Part shown: positions 16,377 through 25,424 of the stretch, one piece after another
How positions within the stretch are numbered: the stretch's first letter is position 1
Layout: each line of letters begins with the position of its first letter
Source of the DNA: Corynebacterium genitalium ATCC 33030
GTDB lineage: Bacteria; Actinomycetota; Actinomycetes; Mycobacteriales; Mycobacteriaceae
Length of the DNA: 64,000 nt
Reading direction: 5' to 3'
Assembly (NCBI RefSeq): GCF_000143825.1
Contig: NZ_CM000961.1
Coordinates: forward strand, 62,001 to 126,000
The notes under the pieces: model-generated
What the model was told of the DNA's origin: nothing
The model's database searches: none
Seen by the model: only the letters and a program-made list of their open reading frames with translations
Position numbers and translations under genes: made by a program

Positions 16377-17329
16377 TGTCTAGCGCCGTCTCTTCTTCCC
16401 AGGACGCGGTGGAACCGCAATCTACTCTGGGGCATGACGAGAACGGCAAGAAGAAGGAAAAGCGGGAGCGCACACCCAAAGGGAAGTTCAGTTTCAACCC
16501 TGCTTCCCTCGGTGCCCTCCCGTACTTCCTTTTTCTGGCTGTCTTCCTGATCATGCCGATCCTGGCGAACACCCTAAAGTCGTTCCAAGATCCCCAAGGC
16601 AACTTCACGCTCGCGACGATGGGCGAGGCAATGGGTTCGACCTACCGCAGTGCGTTCGTCCTCACCTTCAACCTGTCCCTGTTCACCGCCGTCGTCGGTG
16701 GCTTCTTCGGCGTGCTGCTGGCGTGGGCACTGACCCACGACAGGCGCCCGGGCAAGCTCTCCGGTCTGATCAACAGCTTCTCCGCTCTCGCCGCCCAGTC
16801 CGGTGGTGTGGGTCTGGCGTATGCGTTCATCGCGCTTTTGGGCACCGAAGGCTTGCTCACCGTTGCCATCGCCAACGGCTGGCCCGGCTTCCGCGACGTC
16901 TTCTCGTTGACCGGTTTCTGGGGTGTGTCGCTGGTGTACCTGTACTTCCAAATTCCGCTGATGGCCACACTGATGCTGCCGGCCATACAGGGCATCCGCA
17001 AAGAGTGGTACGACGCTGCATCGTCTCTCGGCGCCACCCGCAGCCAATACATCAAGGATGTGGTCATCCCCGTTCTGTGGCCCGCCATCCTGGGTTCCCT
17101 GCTGCTGCTGTTCGCTAACGCATTCGCTGCCTACGCCACCGCGTTCGCCCTGGCCGGCGGCTCGCTCAACTTGGTGCCGATCCTCATCGGTTTCTTCATC
17201 AGCGGCAACGTGCTGCTCAACCCGGGCCTTGCAGCTGCGCTGGTCACCTGGATGATGCTCATCATCATCGCGGCGATGGCTCTGCGCATCTACTTCACCA
17301 GAAGGAGTGAAAAATGGCTCAACCAGTAA
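16376..17329 (+). CDS. ABC transporter permease
   Basis: 317 residues. A charged N-terminus is followed by six to seven membrane helices. The EAA loop (RKEWYDAASSLGATRSQYIKDVVIPVLWPAI) contacts the ATPase. It matches the PhnU/PotB-like permease group. The start overlaps the binding-protein stop and its end overlaps the next permease by 16 bases, so the genes are tightly coupled. Confidence 0.85.
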   Translation: MSSAVSSSQDAVEPQSTLGHDENGKKKEKRERTPKGKFSFNPASLGALPYFLFLAVFLIMPILANTLKSFQDPQGNFTLATMGEAMGSTYRSAFVLTFNLSLFTAVVGGFFGVLLAWALTHDRRPGKLSGLINSFSALAAQSGGVGLAYAFIALLGTEGLLTVAIANGWPGFRDVFSLTGFWGVSLVYLYFQIPLMATLMLPAIQGIRKEWYDAASSLGATRSQYIKDVVIPVLWPAILGSLLLLFANAFAAYATAFALAGGSLNLVPILIGFFISGNVLLNPGLAAALVTWMMLIIIAAMALRIYFTRRSEKWLNQ

Positions 17330-18168
17330 CGACAGCTCCGGCCGAGGAAGCCATTGACCCCGCGTCCGACAAGCAGGTCCGCCGCCGCAACCAGCACAAG
17401 ACGTCGGCAGCCTCGACCGCGATCCTCATCGTCGCTGCGATCTACTTCGCGCTGCCCTGGTTGGCGGCTGCCGTCTTCGGTTTCACCCGCCCGGGTGTCG
17501 GCTTCACCACAGACACCCTGGCGGAAACCTTCAACCACTCGCGCGCAGGCGAATCCCTGATCAACACGCTGCTGTTGACGGTGGTGACCACCCTGGTCAT
17601 GCTGATTCTTCTCGTGCCCACCATCATCTTCCTGAACCTCAAGGCGCCGCAGATGGCAAAGGCGGCGGAGTTCCTGTCGGTGCTCCCGCTCGTGGTCCCG
17701 GCCGTGGCTCTGGTCAACGGTGTGTCGGTGTTCTTCCGGCCGTTCGCCCCGGGGCTGCTCACCTCGATGTGGATCCTCGTTCCGCTGTACGTGATCAACG
17801 CGCTGCCGCTGTGTTACCGCGCCATTGACGCTGGTGTAAAGGCCTTGGACCTGCGCACGATGTTCGCTGCGTCGTCGTCGCTGGGTGCGACTACCTGGCA
17901 GACGTTGAGCGGCGTAGTCATCCCCAACCTGCGCGTCGCCATGCTGTCCGCGTCGCTGCTCTGCATCGCAATGGTGGTCAGCGAGTTCGCTATCGCCTCC
18001 CTGCTCCTGCAGTACACCTTCCCCGTGTTCATGGTCGAAGTGTCCTCGACGAACCCGCGCGGTATCGCCGCCCTGTCGTTCTTCGTCATGATCTTCACCT
18101 GGATTCTGCTCAGTTTGATCTCGGCGGCATCCACCATCTCGCTCAAAAAGAATAGAAAGGCCTCGTAG
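17314..18168 (+). CDS. ABC transporter permease
   Basis: 284 residues and six membrane helices. The EAA loop is DLRTMFAASSSLGATTWQTL followed by SGVVIPNLR, as in PotC/PhnV-like permeases. It has a GGAGTG ribosome site inside the end of the first permease gene. It forms the second half of the membrane channel. Confidence 0.85.
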   Translation: MAQPVTTAPAEEAIDPASDKQVRRRNQHKTSAASTAILIVAAIYFALPWLAAAVFGFTRPGVGFTTDTLAETFNHSRAGESLINTLLLTVVTTLVMLILLVPTIIFLNLKAPQMAKAAEFLSVLPLVVPAVALVNGVSVFFRPFAPGLLTSMWILVPLYVINALPLCYRAIDAGVKALDLRTMFAASSSLGATTWQTLSGVVIPNLRVAMLSASLLCIAMVVSEFAIASLLLQYTFPVFMVEVSSTNPRGIAALSFFVMIFTWILLSLISAASTISLKKNRKAS

Positions 18169-18170
18169 CC

Positions 18171-19310
18171 ATGGCTGAGCCCTTTGTGATCCTCAAGGAT
18201 CTAGTCAAGTCCTACGGTGAAAAAACCGTCCTGCGTAACTTCAACATGTCCATCGGCGAGGGCGAGATGGTCGCTCTCCTCGGCCCCTCCGGTTGCGGTA
18301 AGTCCACCTCGCTGAAGATCCTCGCCGGTCTTGAGCAAGCAGATTCCGGTGAGGTCATCATCAACGGCCGCGAGGTGTCGGGCCTACCTACCCGCAAGCG
18401 CAACCTGGGCATCGTGTTCCAGGCGTACTCCCTGTTCCCGCACATGGATGCGGTGGAGAACGTCGCATACGGCCTGAAGATCCGTGGCGTTGATGCGGGA
18501 GCTCGCCGTAAGCGCGCGGAAGAGCTCGTTGAGCTCGTCGGCCTGAATGAGCACGCCGCGAAGTACCCGGGACAGATGTCGGGTGGTCAGCAGCAGCGTG
18601 TCGCGCTCGCTCGCGCTCTCGCGGTGGAGCCGGAGGTGTTGCTTCTCGACGAGCCGCTGTCCGCCCTCGACGCCAAGGTCCGTGTGCAGCTGCGCGACGA
18701 GATCCGCCGCATTCAGCTGCAAGAGGGCATCGCTACCCTCATGGTGACCCACGACCAGGAGGAAGCTCTGGTCATGGCGGACCGCATCGGTGTCATGAAT
18801 GAGGGTGTGATCGCCCAGATCGGTACCCCGGCCGAGATTTACCGCCACCCGGAGTCCCCGTTCATTTCTTCCTTCGTCGGCATTACCAACCGTATCCCCG
18901 GCGTGGTGCGCAACGGCCGGCTCAACGTGATGGATGTCGAGATGGACATTGTGAACAAGGACATGCCCGCCTCCGACGGCGACATCATGATCGCGCTTCT
19001 CCGCCCGGAGGAGTTCGAGCTGCGTCACGACGAGCAGGGCCGTTTCACCGTCCAGGACATTCAGCTCCGTGGCATCTTCTCCGCCGTGATGCTCGACCAC
19101 GACGACTACCCGGGCCAGGTGCGTGTCGACGTCTCCACCACGAAGGCCGACCAGATCGCCCCGGGCCAGCGAGTGAAGCTGGACTTAGTCCGTTCCGAGG
19201 CCGTGATCGACACCCCAACCGAGGAGGAGCTGACCGTCGCCCAGGAGCTGTACGCGAAGCGTCCGCTGGGCACCTACCCGACGCTCCAAGCAGGTCAGCC
19301 GCACGAGTAA
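18171..19310 (+). CDS. ABC transporter ATP-binding protein (PotA/FbpC type)
   Basis: 379 residues. Walker A is LLGPSGCGKST, the Q-loop is VFQAYSLFPHM, the signature MSGGQQQRVALARAL, Walker B VLLLDEPLSALD and the H-loop TLMVTHDQEEAL. A C-terminal TOBE-like domain (about 285-355) follows. It drives the two permeases encoded just before it; spacing to the second permease is 2 bases. Confidence 0.93.
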   Translation: MAEPFVILKDLVKSYGEKTVLRNFNMSIGEGEMVALLGPSGCGKSTSLKILAGLEQADSGEVIINGREVSGLPTRKRNLGIVFQAYSLFPHMDAVENVAYGLKIRGVDAGARRKRAEELVELVGLNEHAAKYPGQMSGGQQQRVALARALAVEPEVLLLDEPLSALDAKVRVQLRDEIRRIQLQEGIATLMVTHDQEEALVMADRIGVMNEGVIAQIGTPAEIYRHPESPFISSFVGITNRIPGVVRNGRLNVMDVEMDIVNKDMPASDGDIMIALLRPEEFELRHDEQGRFTVQDIQLRGIFSAVMLDHDDYPGQVRVDVSTTKADQIAPGQRVKLDLVRSEAVIDTPTEEELTVAQELYAKRPLGTYPTLQAGQPHE

Positions 19311-19325
19311 GGAGCAGGTTCACAC

Positions 19326-20186
19326 ATGCTGATCCCAAGCAACGAGCATCAGGGCACGAACGATGTCGGCCCGGGTGCGCACCGGCCCATCTTGATCATT
19401 GGTCTCGATGGGACCCGGTGGGACCTCGTCCAGCGTGACGGCGTCGGTAACGTTCTTCCCCGCCTGGCCGAGGAAGGCCGCTTCTCCACCATCACGATGG
19501 AAGTGCCGACCATCTCTGGGCCGGGGTGGGCCTCCCTGTTGACGGGAGCCTCGCACGCCGAGCACGGGATTGTGGACAACACCATGGTGGGAAGCCACCA
19601 TTGGGCCTACCCCGACGTTCTCTCTTTGGCGTTCCACCGGGACACCACCACCCGCACGTTTGCGGCGGCTGGTTGGCCGGTGCTGATCGATCCGGCGGGG
19701 CTGGGACCGATTCTCCACCCGCGGGACGATCAGCAGAAGGCGGGCCTGCACCGCATCGTCGCACGCGACGGAGAAACCCATGGCTACATTGCTACCGACG
19801 CTGAATGCGTGGCCTACGCCCACGCAGCACTGCGGGGGCCGGCATTCGACATGGGGTTCGTATACTGCTGCGACGTGGACGACGCCGGCCACGTCTACGG
19901 CGCAGTGTCGGATGAGTACGCCGACGCGATCCGACGGGTGGATGCGCATGTCCAGACCCTGACGGAGGACATTCAGTTCCGCTACGACACCTTCGGTGAA
20001 GACTGGCTCGTGGTGATTACCACGGACCACGGTCACGTGGACGAGGGCGGCCACGGAGGCGACTCCCCCGAAGAACGCGCCTCCTGGGCCATCGCTTGGG
20101 CCCCGAGCGGGGCCCTGCCAGATTGGCCGGAGGAACTAAAGCCTACCCAGCTCACACCCTTGATTCTCGAGGCCCGATACGGGTAA
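19326..20186 (+). CDS. alkaline-phosphatase-superfamily phosphodiesterase
   Basis: 286 residues. PILIIGLDGTRWDL provides the first metal-binding Asp. VPTISGPGWASLLTGAS holds the nucleophile position (Ser where NPP enzymes often have Thr), and VVITTDHGHVDEGGHGG gives the DH.H metal site. It belongs to the type I phosphodiesterase / nucleotide pyrophosphatase family, which includes phosphonoacetate hydrolases. No signal peptide is visible, so it acts in the cytoplasm on the imported substrate. It is the last gene of the ABC operon. Confidence 0.82.
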   Translation: MLIPSNEHQGTNDVGPGAHRPILIIGLDGTRWDLVQRDGVGNVLPRLAEEGRFSTITMEVPTISGPGWASLLTGASHAEHGIVDNTMVGSHHWAYPDVLSLAFHRDTTTRTFAAAGWPVLIDPAGLGPILHPRDDQQKAGLHRIVARDGETHGYIATDAECVAYAHAALRGPAFDMGFVYCCDVDDAGHVYGAVSDEYADAIRRVDAHVQTLTEDIQFRYDTFGEDWLVVITTDHGHVDEGGHGGDSPEERASWAIAWAPSGALPDWPEELKPTQLTPLILEARYG

Positions 20187-20207
20187 ACTCCGGCACAGAA
20201 TTCAGAC

Positions 20208-20247
20208 CATAACGCGAGGTCACACACCACAGTGGCCTCGCGTTATG
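20208..20247 (+). terminator. strong hairpin ending the ABC operon
   Basis: Perfect 12-bp inverted repeat: CATAACGCGAGG at 20208-20219 and CCTCGCGTTATG at 20236-20247, with a 16-base loop, 22 bases after the phosphodiesterase stop. There is no long T run after it. Confidence 0.6.
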
Positions 20248-20303
20248 CGTACCGTGATATTGACTGATATCCACTTCGGCCCCCAGAGGAAGGCGACAGC
20301 GAC

Positions 20304-20714
20304 ATGGCTCACCCCACCGGAAGGCCGGAGAGCTATTGGAACCAGTTTGAGCCGGAACCTGGGCCGAACGATCCCCCGCCGAGCACGTGGCTGCCGCGTG
20401 GCGGAGCGCGCCAGTCTGCTGCGTCATCGCCGCACTCCGCTAGGCAGAATTTGACCGCAATGGGTAAGCAGTGGATCAGAGCATTCACCGTGTTGTTCCT
20501 TGCGTCGCTCGTGACGACGGTCGCGGCTGCCGTGGGACTTTGGGTTGTTCTTCAGTCAACGGAGTCAGTGAAGGACAGCACGTGGGGAATCGCACTGGCG
20601 TTGACGCTGCTCTTTACGACGCCACTTACATGCGGCGCCGCACTTGCCGTGATCCATCTCTGGATTATCAAAAGAAAATGGCGTGACCGATCCTCCTCGC
20701 TCGACGAAAGCTGA
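20304..20714 (+). CDS. hypothetical small membrane protein
   Basis: 136 residues from ATG 20304, preceded by AGAGGAAGG at 20285-20293. The N-terminus is Pro/Glu-rich and soluble (1-50), followed by two membrane helices (about 57-80 and 92-117) and a basic, Ser-rich end. No family is recognised. It stands alone after the hairpin at 20208. Confidence 0.5.
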   Translation: MAHPTGRPESYWNQFEPEPGPNDPPPSTWLPRGGARQSAASSPHSARQNLTAMGKQWIRAFTVLFLASLVTTVAAAVGLWVVLQSTESVKDSTWGIALALTLLFTTPLTCGAALAVIHLWIIKRKWRDRSSSLDES

Positions 20715-21105
20715 AAGCCGGCAGGTGGTTACATCATCTGAGCAGCGCAGTTTTGCGTCCACCCGCTGGTGCCAACGGTGAAGAACGTCGTGCCGGTTTC
20801 GTGGATGCCAGAATAAGCGGGTTAGGGGATCTTTCCCGAGCACACAAAAGGACTTAAACCTGTCCGGACCGCACCGTTATCCGGTGTCATCGTCATCTTC
20901 ATCTGGGCCGGTGAGAAAGACTGCCTGAACGGTTCCAGACAGGCCGGGCACTGGACGCCGCCGGTGAAGTTGAGGGGTACTTCCTGAACACCACCGTTGA
21001 ATATCCGCAGTAGCCCTTCCAGCCCGATCTTTCGCCGTGCGCCCCACTGGAGGGTGAACTACCGTGGGGGAGTCCTAGCCCCTTCCTGCTGGAGAATTTT
21101 CTGCC
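20715..21105. other. intergenic region without a recognised feature
   Basis: 391 bases before the large exonuclease-like gene. No gene, RNA or repeat is supported. The last 50 bases share the word GGGTGAACTAC with the region just upstream of the paralogue at 9218, so a short common promoter or leader element is possible. Confidence 0.35.
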
Positions 21106-23985
21106 ATGAGCCCGCACCCCGGCTTCGCTGTCATCGACGTTGTGACAACCGGTTTTGGTGGTTCTGATCGCATCGTCGAAGTCGGTGTCGTGCTGCTGGA
21201 CCAGCAGCTGCGGGAGCAGGGAACGTGGGAGACATTGGTGCAGCCGAACCGGGACATTGCCACCTGCCACGTGCACAAGCTCACCGCAACGCATTTGAAG
21301 AACGCGCCGACGTGGGAAGAAGTCGCGCCCGAACTTGCTCAAGTGATCAGGGGAAGGATCGGGGTGGCGCACAACGCGTCGTTTGAGAAGCGGTTCCTTT
21401 CGAAGGAGTTTTGTCGCGTGGGCATTGCCACGAACGTCGGTGAGGCCCACTGGGTAGATACGAAGGACTTGGCCACGGCGCAGCTGGGCTGCGGTAGCCT
21501 CGCCGACGCACTCGAGGCAGCAGGTCTGACCAATAGCGAGCCACACGCCGCACTACCTAACGCGGCAGCGACAGCGGAACTCTTGCGCACGCTCTCCGGC
21601 ACACTCATTGGCGTTCCCCTGCTTTTCACCGGTGCCATGACCCCCACCAACGCCGCTCTGGTGACCCGGAAAGATCTCACTGCGACGCCCCCTGTGGAGA
21701 CCGCTGAAACCACCAAGCTCAACGGGCTCAACGGGACCGCCAAGCCCGATGAAACGGCCGAGCACACCGAGCACACCGAGCACACCGAGACGGCCGAATC
21801 CAATGAGCTAGGCGATGAGGAGAACTGGCTCGCGCGTCTCATCCAATCGCTTCCCGCAGGCGGCGACACGGACACGGACCAGTACAGCGAGCTGTTGCGG
21901 GTCTGCCTCGGCGACCGGCACCTCACCCCGGCGGAGTTCTACGGCCTGGCCCGTTTCGCCCACGACACAGGACTCACCGAGGAGGATGTCGCGAAGATCC
22001 ACGAGGAGTTCATCCGCCAGATCGCCAGCAAAGCCTGGGTCGACGGTGTCATCACCGAACGCGAGAAAACCGAACTGTGCACGCTGGCCGAACAACTCGC
22101 CGTTGACCCGGCCTTGGTCCATGAGCTCATCGCCACGCCTCAGATGGACAACGATCACGATGAGGAATGGGTCGAGCTGATCCCACACGACCGCATCGCA
22201 TTCACCGGTTCCATGGACGTGTCGCGCGAAGAGTGGAGAACCCGGGCACTCAGCCACGGCCTAACGGTCGGCGGGGTAGGACAGAATACTGCGCTCCTCG
22301 TTGCTGCGAACCCGGACACCATGAGCCGCAAGGCCCGCCGTGCCCGCGAACTAAACATCCCGATTGTCAGCGAGCTGCACTTTTCCCGGTTGCTGGCCAG
22401 CATGGAGACAGAACAACCGCAGGATCAGCCGGCATCACCCGCAGACGCACCCGACGAGCCGCTGGCGTCCGCCGACCCCGGCCCCGATGACGCCACAGAG
22501 TCGGAGACGGAGGCTGAAATCGGAAAGGAACTGGATATTCTCGCTGGCTGGCTCACGCTGACGGGGACGGAGTTGCCGCGTGGGGTAAGGGGGTTGGCAC
22601 CGGGCGTCGAAAAGCGCATGGCGGGAGACGCGATTGCGGGACTGTTCGCGCGGTGCGTCGAAGAACTAGCCGCAGCGTGCGCGGACGATCCGATGAAGAT
22701 GACCATGATATCCATGCACTACATGGGTGACACGACACTGGAAGAGCTGGGCGAACTCTACAACATCTCGCAAAAGCGCATCCAGCAGCTCGACGCGGAG
22801 ATCAGACACGACGTCGTGGGGACCACCGCCCTATCAACTGACGTTGCACACCATCTCGCGGCGAGGTTCCTGCCGCTGTCAGCAACCGCCTCGGTGAACG
22901 CGCAGCTTCCAGCTCTGGCAATGGATGCAGAGCCGTTCACTGGCACGTACGAGCACTACTTCCGCATGTGGGGCTTGTGGGACACCGACGAAACGTGGAT
23001 CGCCGCGCCGGGTTTCGCAAACGCTGTCGACGCGGCGCTGGCAGAGCTTGTCGACGAGCATAACGCGGCGCTTATCAGCGCAGCCGCCGAGTCTTTAGGG
23101 ACCGACCGCGATCTTCTCGCGGAATGGATGTCGCAGCGCAACGGGCTGGTCGTGCTTTCCGACGACGCGCACGTCCTCATCGCGTCCAGCCACCAAGACT
23201 TCGCCGCGGGCGTGCTGTCGCTCAATGGAGAGCCGATGAGCACCGCGGAGATCGCCCAGGCAACGCCGATGGACATCAATGAGCGCTTTATCACCAACGC
23301 CGTGAACGTCGATGAGCGCATTATTCGTGTGGCATCTGACCTCTACGGGCTACGCGAGTGGGGTCTGGAGGCCTATGCCGGTGGGGCGGATTCCGTGCTC
23401 CACGACCACTCCGATGCCACCGGCGATTCTGATACCAGCCGGGGTGAGACGACCGAGGTTGACCCGCAGGATGACCCGGACCTCTACTGGCGCGACGATG
23501 CGTGGTGCATGCTGCTCACTGTCAACCACGATCACTTGGGAGGATCCGGCTTCAGCCTGCCGCTCGGTGTGGCCAGTATCTACGGTGTACCGGCGGGCGG
23601 TGAAGTCGCTGTGCCGAGCCGCCTGGGTGACCAGTTCGTGGGCGTGAACGCAGCGGAGCAGTCCGACACATCCACGATCCGCCGCTTCCTTCTCGAGGCC
23701 GAGGTATCCGTGGGCGACCGGGTGTGGCTCCGCTTCGCTCCGGAGGAATTCGCGGTTTTCCCCGCTCCCGCTCGTGCATTTCCCGCAGATGACGCAGTGG
23801 TAGACCTGGCTCACCTACTGGACTCGATGGGCCTCGATCCGGCTCTCGCCGGCAACTCTGAATCAGCGCTTGCCGCCATCAATGAAGCTCTTCACCTTGA
23901 ACCAACTACCCCGCGTCGCCGCACCGTCGCCGTGTTCCGTCACCGCGGCCAGGACGAATACGGCGACCTGATCCAAGGGCTGTGA
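21106..23985 (+). CDS. large multidomain protein: DEDDh-like, TerB-like, BRCT-like, sigma-4/HTH-like
   Basis: 959 residues. 1-180: DnaQ-like domain, but the DxE motif reads AVIDVVTTG (Glu replaced by Val), the HNA.F(D) position has Glu, and the last motif is HAALPNAAAT (Asp replaced by Asn), so exonuclease activity is doubtful. 225-245: a tandem EHT repeat and acidic linker. 250-345: helical, TerB-like (DGVITEREKTEL). 360-430: BRCT-like (DRIAFTGSMDVSREEW...). 470-570: sigma region 4-like helix-turn-helix (TLEELGELYNISQKRIQQLD). 590-760: winged-helix-like repeats ending YGLREWG. The C-terminal 200 residues are an unknown beta-rich domain. It is probably a DNA-end or repair-associated scaffold. 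Confidence 0.65.
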   Translation: MSPHPGFAVIDVVTTGFGGSDRIVEVGVVLLDQQLREQGTWETLVQPNRDIATCHVHKLTATHLKNAPTWEEVAPELAQVIRGRIGVAHNASFEKRFLSKEFCRVGIATNVGEAHWVDTKDLATAQLGCGSLADALEAAGLTNSEPHAALPNAAATAELLRTLSGTLIGVPLLFTGAMTPTNAALVTRKDLTATPPVETAETTKLNGLNGTAKPDETAEHTEHTEHTETAESNELGDEENWLARLIQSLPAGGDTDTDQYSELLRVCLGDRHLTPAEFYGLARFAHDTGLTEEDVAKIHEEFIRQIASKAWVDGVITEREKTELCTLAEQLAVDPALVHELIATPQMDNDHDEEWVELIPHDRIAFTGSMDVSREEWRTRALSHGLTVGGVGQNTALLVAANPDTMSRKARRARELNIPIVSELHFSRLLASMETEQPQDQPASPADAPDEPLASADPGPDDATESETEAEIGKELDILAGWLTLTGTELPRGVRGLAPGVEKRMAGDAIAGLFARCVEELAAACADDPMKMTMISMHYMGDTTLEELGELYNISQKRIQQLDAEIRHDVVGTTALSTDVAHHLAARFLPLSATASVNAQLPALAMDAEPFTGTYEHYFRMWGLWDTDETWIAAPGFANAVDAALAELVDEHNAALISAAAESLGTDRDLLAEWMSQRNGLVVLSDDAHVLIASSHQDFAAGVLSLNGEPMSTAEIAQATPMDINERFITNAVNVDERIIRVASDLYGLREWGLEAYAGGADSVLHDHSDATGDSDTSRGETTEVDPQDDPDLYWRDDAWCMLLTVNHDHLGGSGFSLPLGVASIYGVPAGGEVAVPSRLGDQFVGVNAAEQSDTSTIRRFLLEAEVSVGDRVWLRFAPEEFAVFPAPARAFPADDAVVDLAHLLDSMGLDPALAGNSESALAAINEALHLEPTTPRRRTVAVFRHRGQDEYGDLIQGL

Positions 23986-24039
23986 GGCTCAGCGCTCCGG
24001 TTTTATCAATTTATCAATCGGTGAACCATGTGATCACTT

Positions 24040-24203
24040 AACGGCTCGAGCAAGCCGAAGGAGAGCATCTGCATCAGGGACCGGCGCTCGCGAATACGGT
24101 CCAGAACCGGCCAGGGATTCGCGTTCGGCGGTAACCCAGCATGGGCGAGCCGTGCCGCTTCGTGGATGAACTCCTCGGAAGCATGCGCTGCCAGAAACGA
24201 CTA
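24040..24203 (-). pseudogene. degraded 3'-end copy of the dynamin-like GTPase gene
   Basis: 24042-24201 aligns with 25501-25680, which encodes part of the C-terminal region of the intact GTPase. Most positions are identical, with one deletion of about 26 bases. Orientation is the same. No full frame survives. The two copies bracket the DUF3800 gene. The rest of 23986-24437 holds no supportable gene. Confidence 0.85.
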
Positions 24204-24437
24204 GCACAGAGTGACGCACCACATGGACCTTGCTTTCCTGGGTTTTGGTGTGTCAGCTGGACTTGAGAACAAGGTTTGAAATGTGAAGCATCGTCTTATC
24301 CCGCTTGCGATCGCGCAAAGCACCATCTAAAGTTGGGACCACAGTGGCGGCGTTGAAACACACGTACCGCGCTATTTCCGGTGGCCGGGTCGCTTTGAGC
24401 GACTCGGCCACTGAGCTATCTGCTGGGGGCTTCACGA

Positions 24438-25388
24438 ATGCTTATCGCTTATATTGACGAGTTTGGACACCAAGGTCCGTACATCTCTCACGACCACGCG
24501 AAATACAACACGCATCCGTGTTTCGGTTACGCAGGTTACATCTTGCCTGCTGAGAACGTTCGCGAGATGAGTGGCTATTTCAAGTACGTTAAAGAGCAGC
24601 TACTCGCTGTGGAGATCGAACTATCCGGAGTGCCGTCAGACCAGTGGGAAAAGAAAGGTTCTGCATTACTCACGACGCGAAACATTAAGCGCTACGGGGA
24701 CGAACTAGCCCCGGCGCTCTCCCGTATCTACCGGAAGCTGGGAAAGTTGGGCGGACATCTCTTCTTCTACGGACAGCAGAAACCCGTTGGTCCAGTGAGT
24801 AAAACAAGAGAGGAATCCCAGGACAGGGAGAACCATTGTCTTATTCAAGCCATCAACAGGCTCGGATCCCTTGCCTCAGACGAGGAAGAGCTAATACTCG
24901 TAGTTATGGATGCTACGGAAACTGACAACCGTGAACGCGCAGTGGCCACTCTGAGCGCCACGATTTACTCGCGCAGTAACAAGTCGAATCGCAGCATCGT
25001 CGAAACTCCATTACAGACCGAGAGCCATCTTTACAACACCGTTCAGCTAGCTGACTGGACTTGCGCTCTTTTGGGGAGGTTGACGGACTACCACTTCGCG
25101 GAGGAGTCCCAGTTCGCTTGGTCAGTAGATCTAGGACGAGAGATTTTTAAGCTCTCGCATCCGACCGATAATTCTGTTGTATGGTCCAATTCTCCGACGA
25201 AGGATTCTACTTGTTTTCCAAATCAGCTCACCAAGGCTACTAGGTTCTGGGAGGTAGAGCAGCGACGTGAAGCGGAGCAGGAAAGGAAGCGCTTACGAAA
25301 TGATGGAATGTTCCAACGCTTGATCGATGCGGGTTCACCAGACCTTCAGGAGAAACTCTACAAAATCCGTAGCGGCGAACCTTGCTAA
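24438..25388 (+). CDS. DUF3800 domain protein
   Basis: 316 residues. It starts with MLIAYIDEFGHQG, the family's DE-containing first strand. LVVMDATETDNR and TVQLADWTCALLGR are further DUF3800 hallmarks (acidic residues plus QLADW), and the fold is thought to resemble RNase H-like nucleases. The gene is A+T-richer than the flanking dynamin genes and is bracketed by a duplicated scrap of one of them, so it was probably inserted. The function is unknown; DUF3800 proteins are frequent in mobile and defence-rich regions. Confidence 0.8.
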   Translation: MLIAYIDEFGHQGPYISHDHAKYNTHPCFGYAGYILPAENVREMSGYFKYVKEQLLAVEIELSGVPSDQWEKKGSALLTTRNIKRYGDELAPALSRIYRKLGKLGGHLFFYGQQKPVGPVSKTREESQDRENHCLIQAINRLGSLASDEEELILVVMDATETDNRERAVATLSATIYSRSNKSNRSIVETPLQTESHLYNTVQLADWTCALLGRLTDYHFAEESQFAWSVDLGREIFKLSHPTDNSVVWSNSPTKDSTCFPNQLTKATRFWEVEQRREAEQERKRLRNDGMFQRLIDAGSPDLQEKLYKIRSGEPC

Positions 25389-25424
25389 GTGCTTCGATGC
25401 AACAAAAGCAGCGCTAGGCTCCGC

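Noticed and set aside
24253..24435. Minus-strand frame of 60 codons before the DUF3800 gene
   Set aside because: Occupies the DUF3800 promoter region and shows no coding character.
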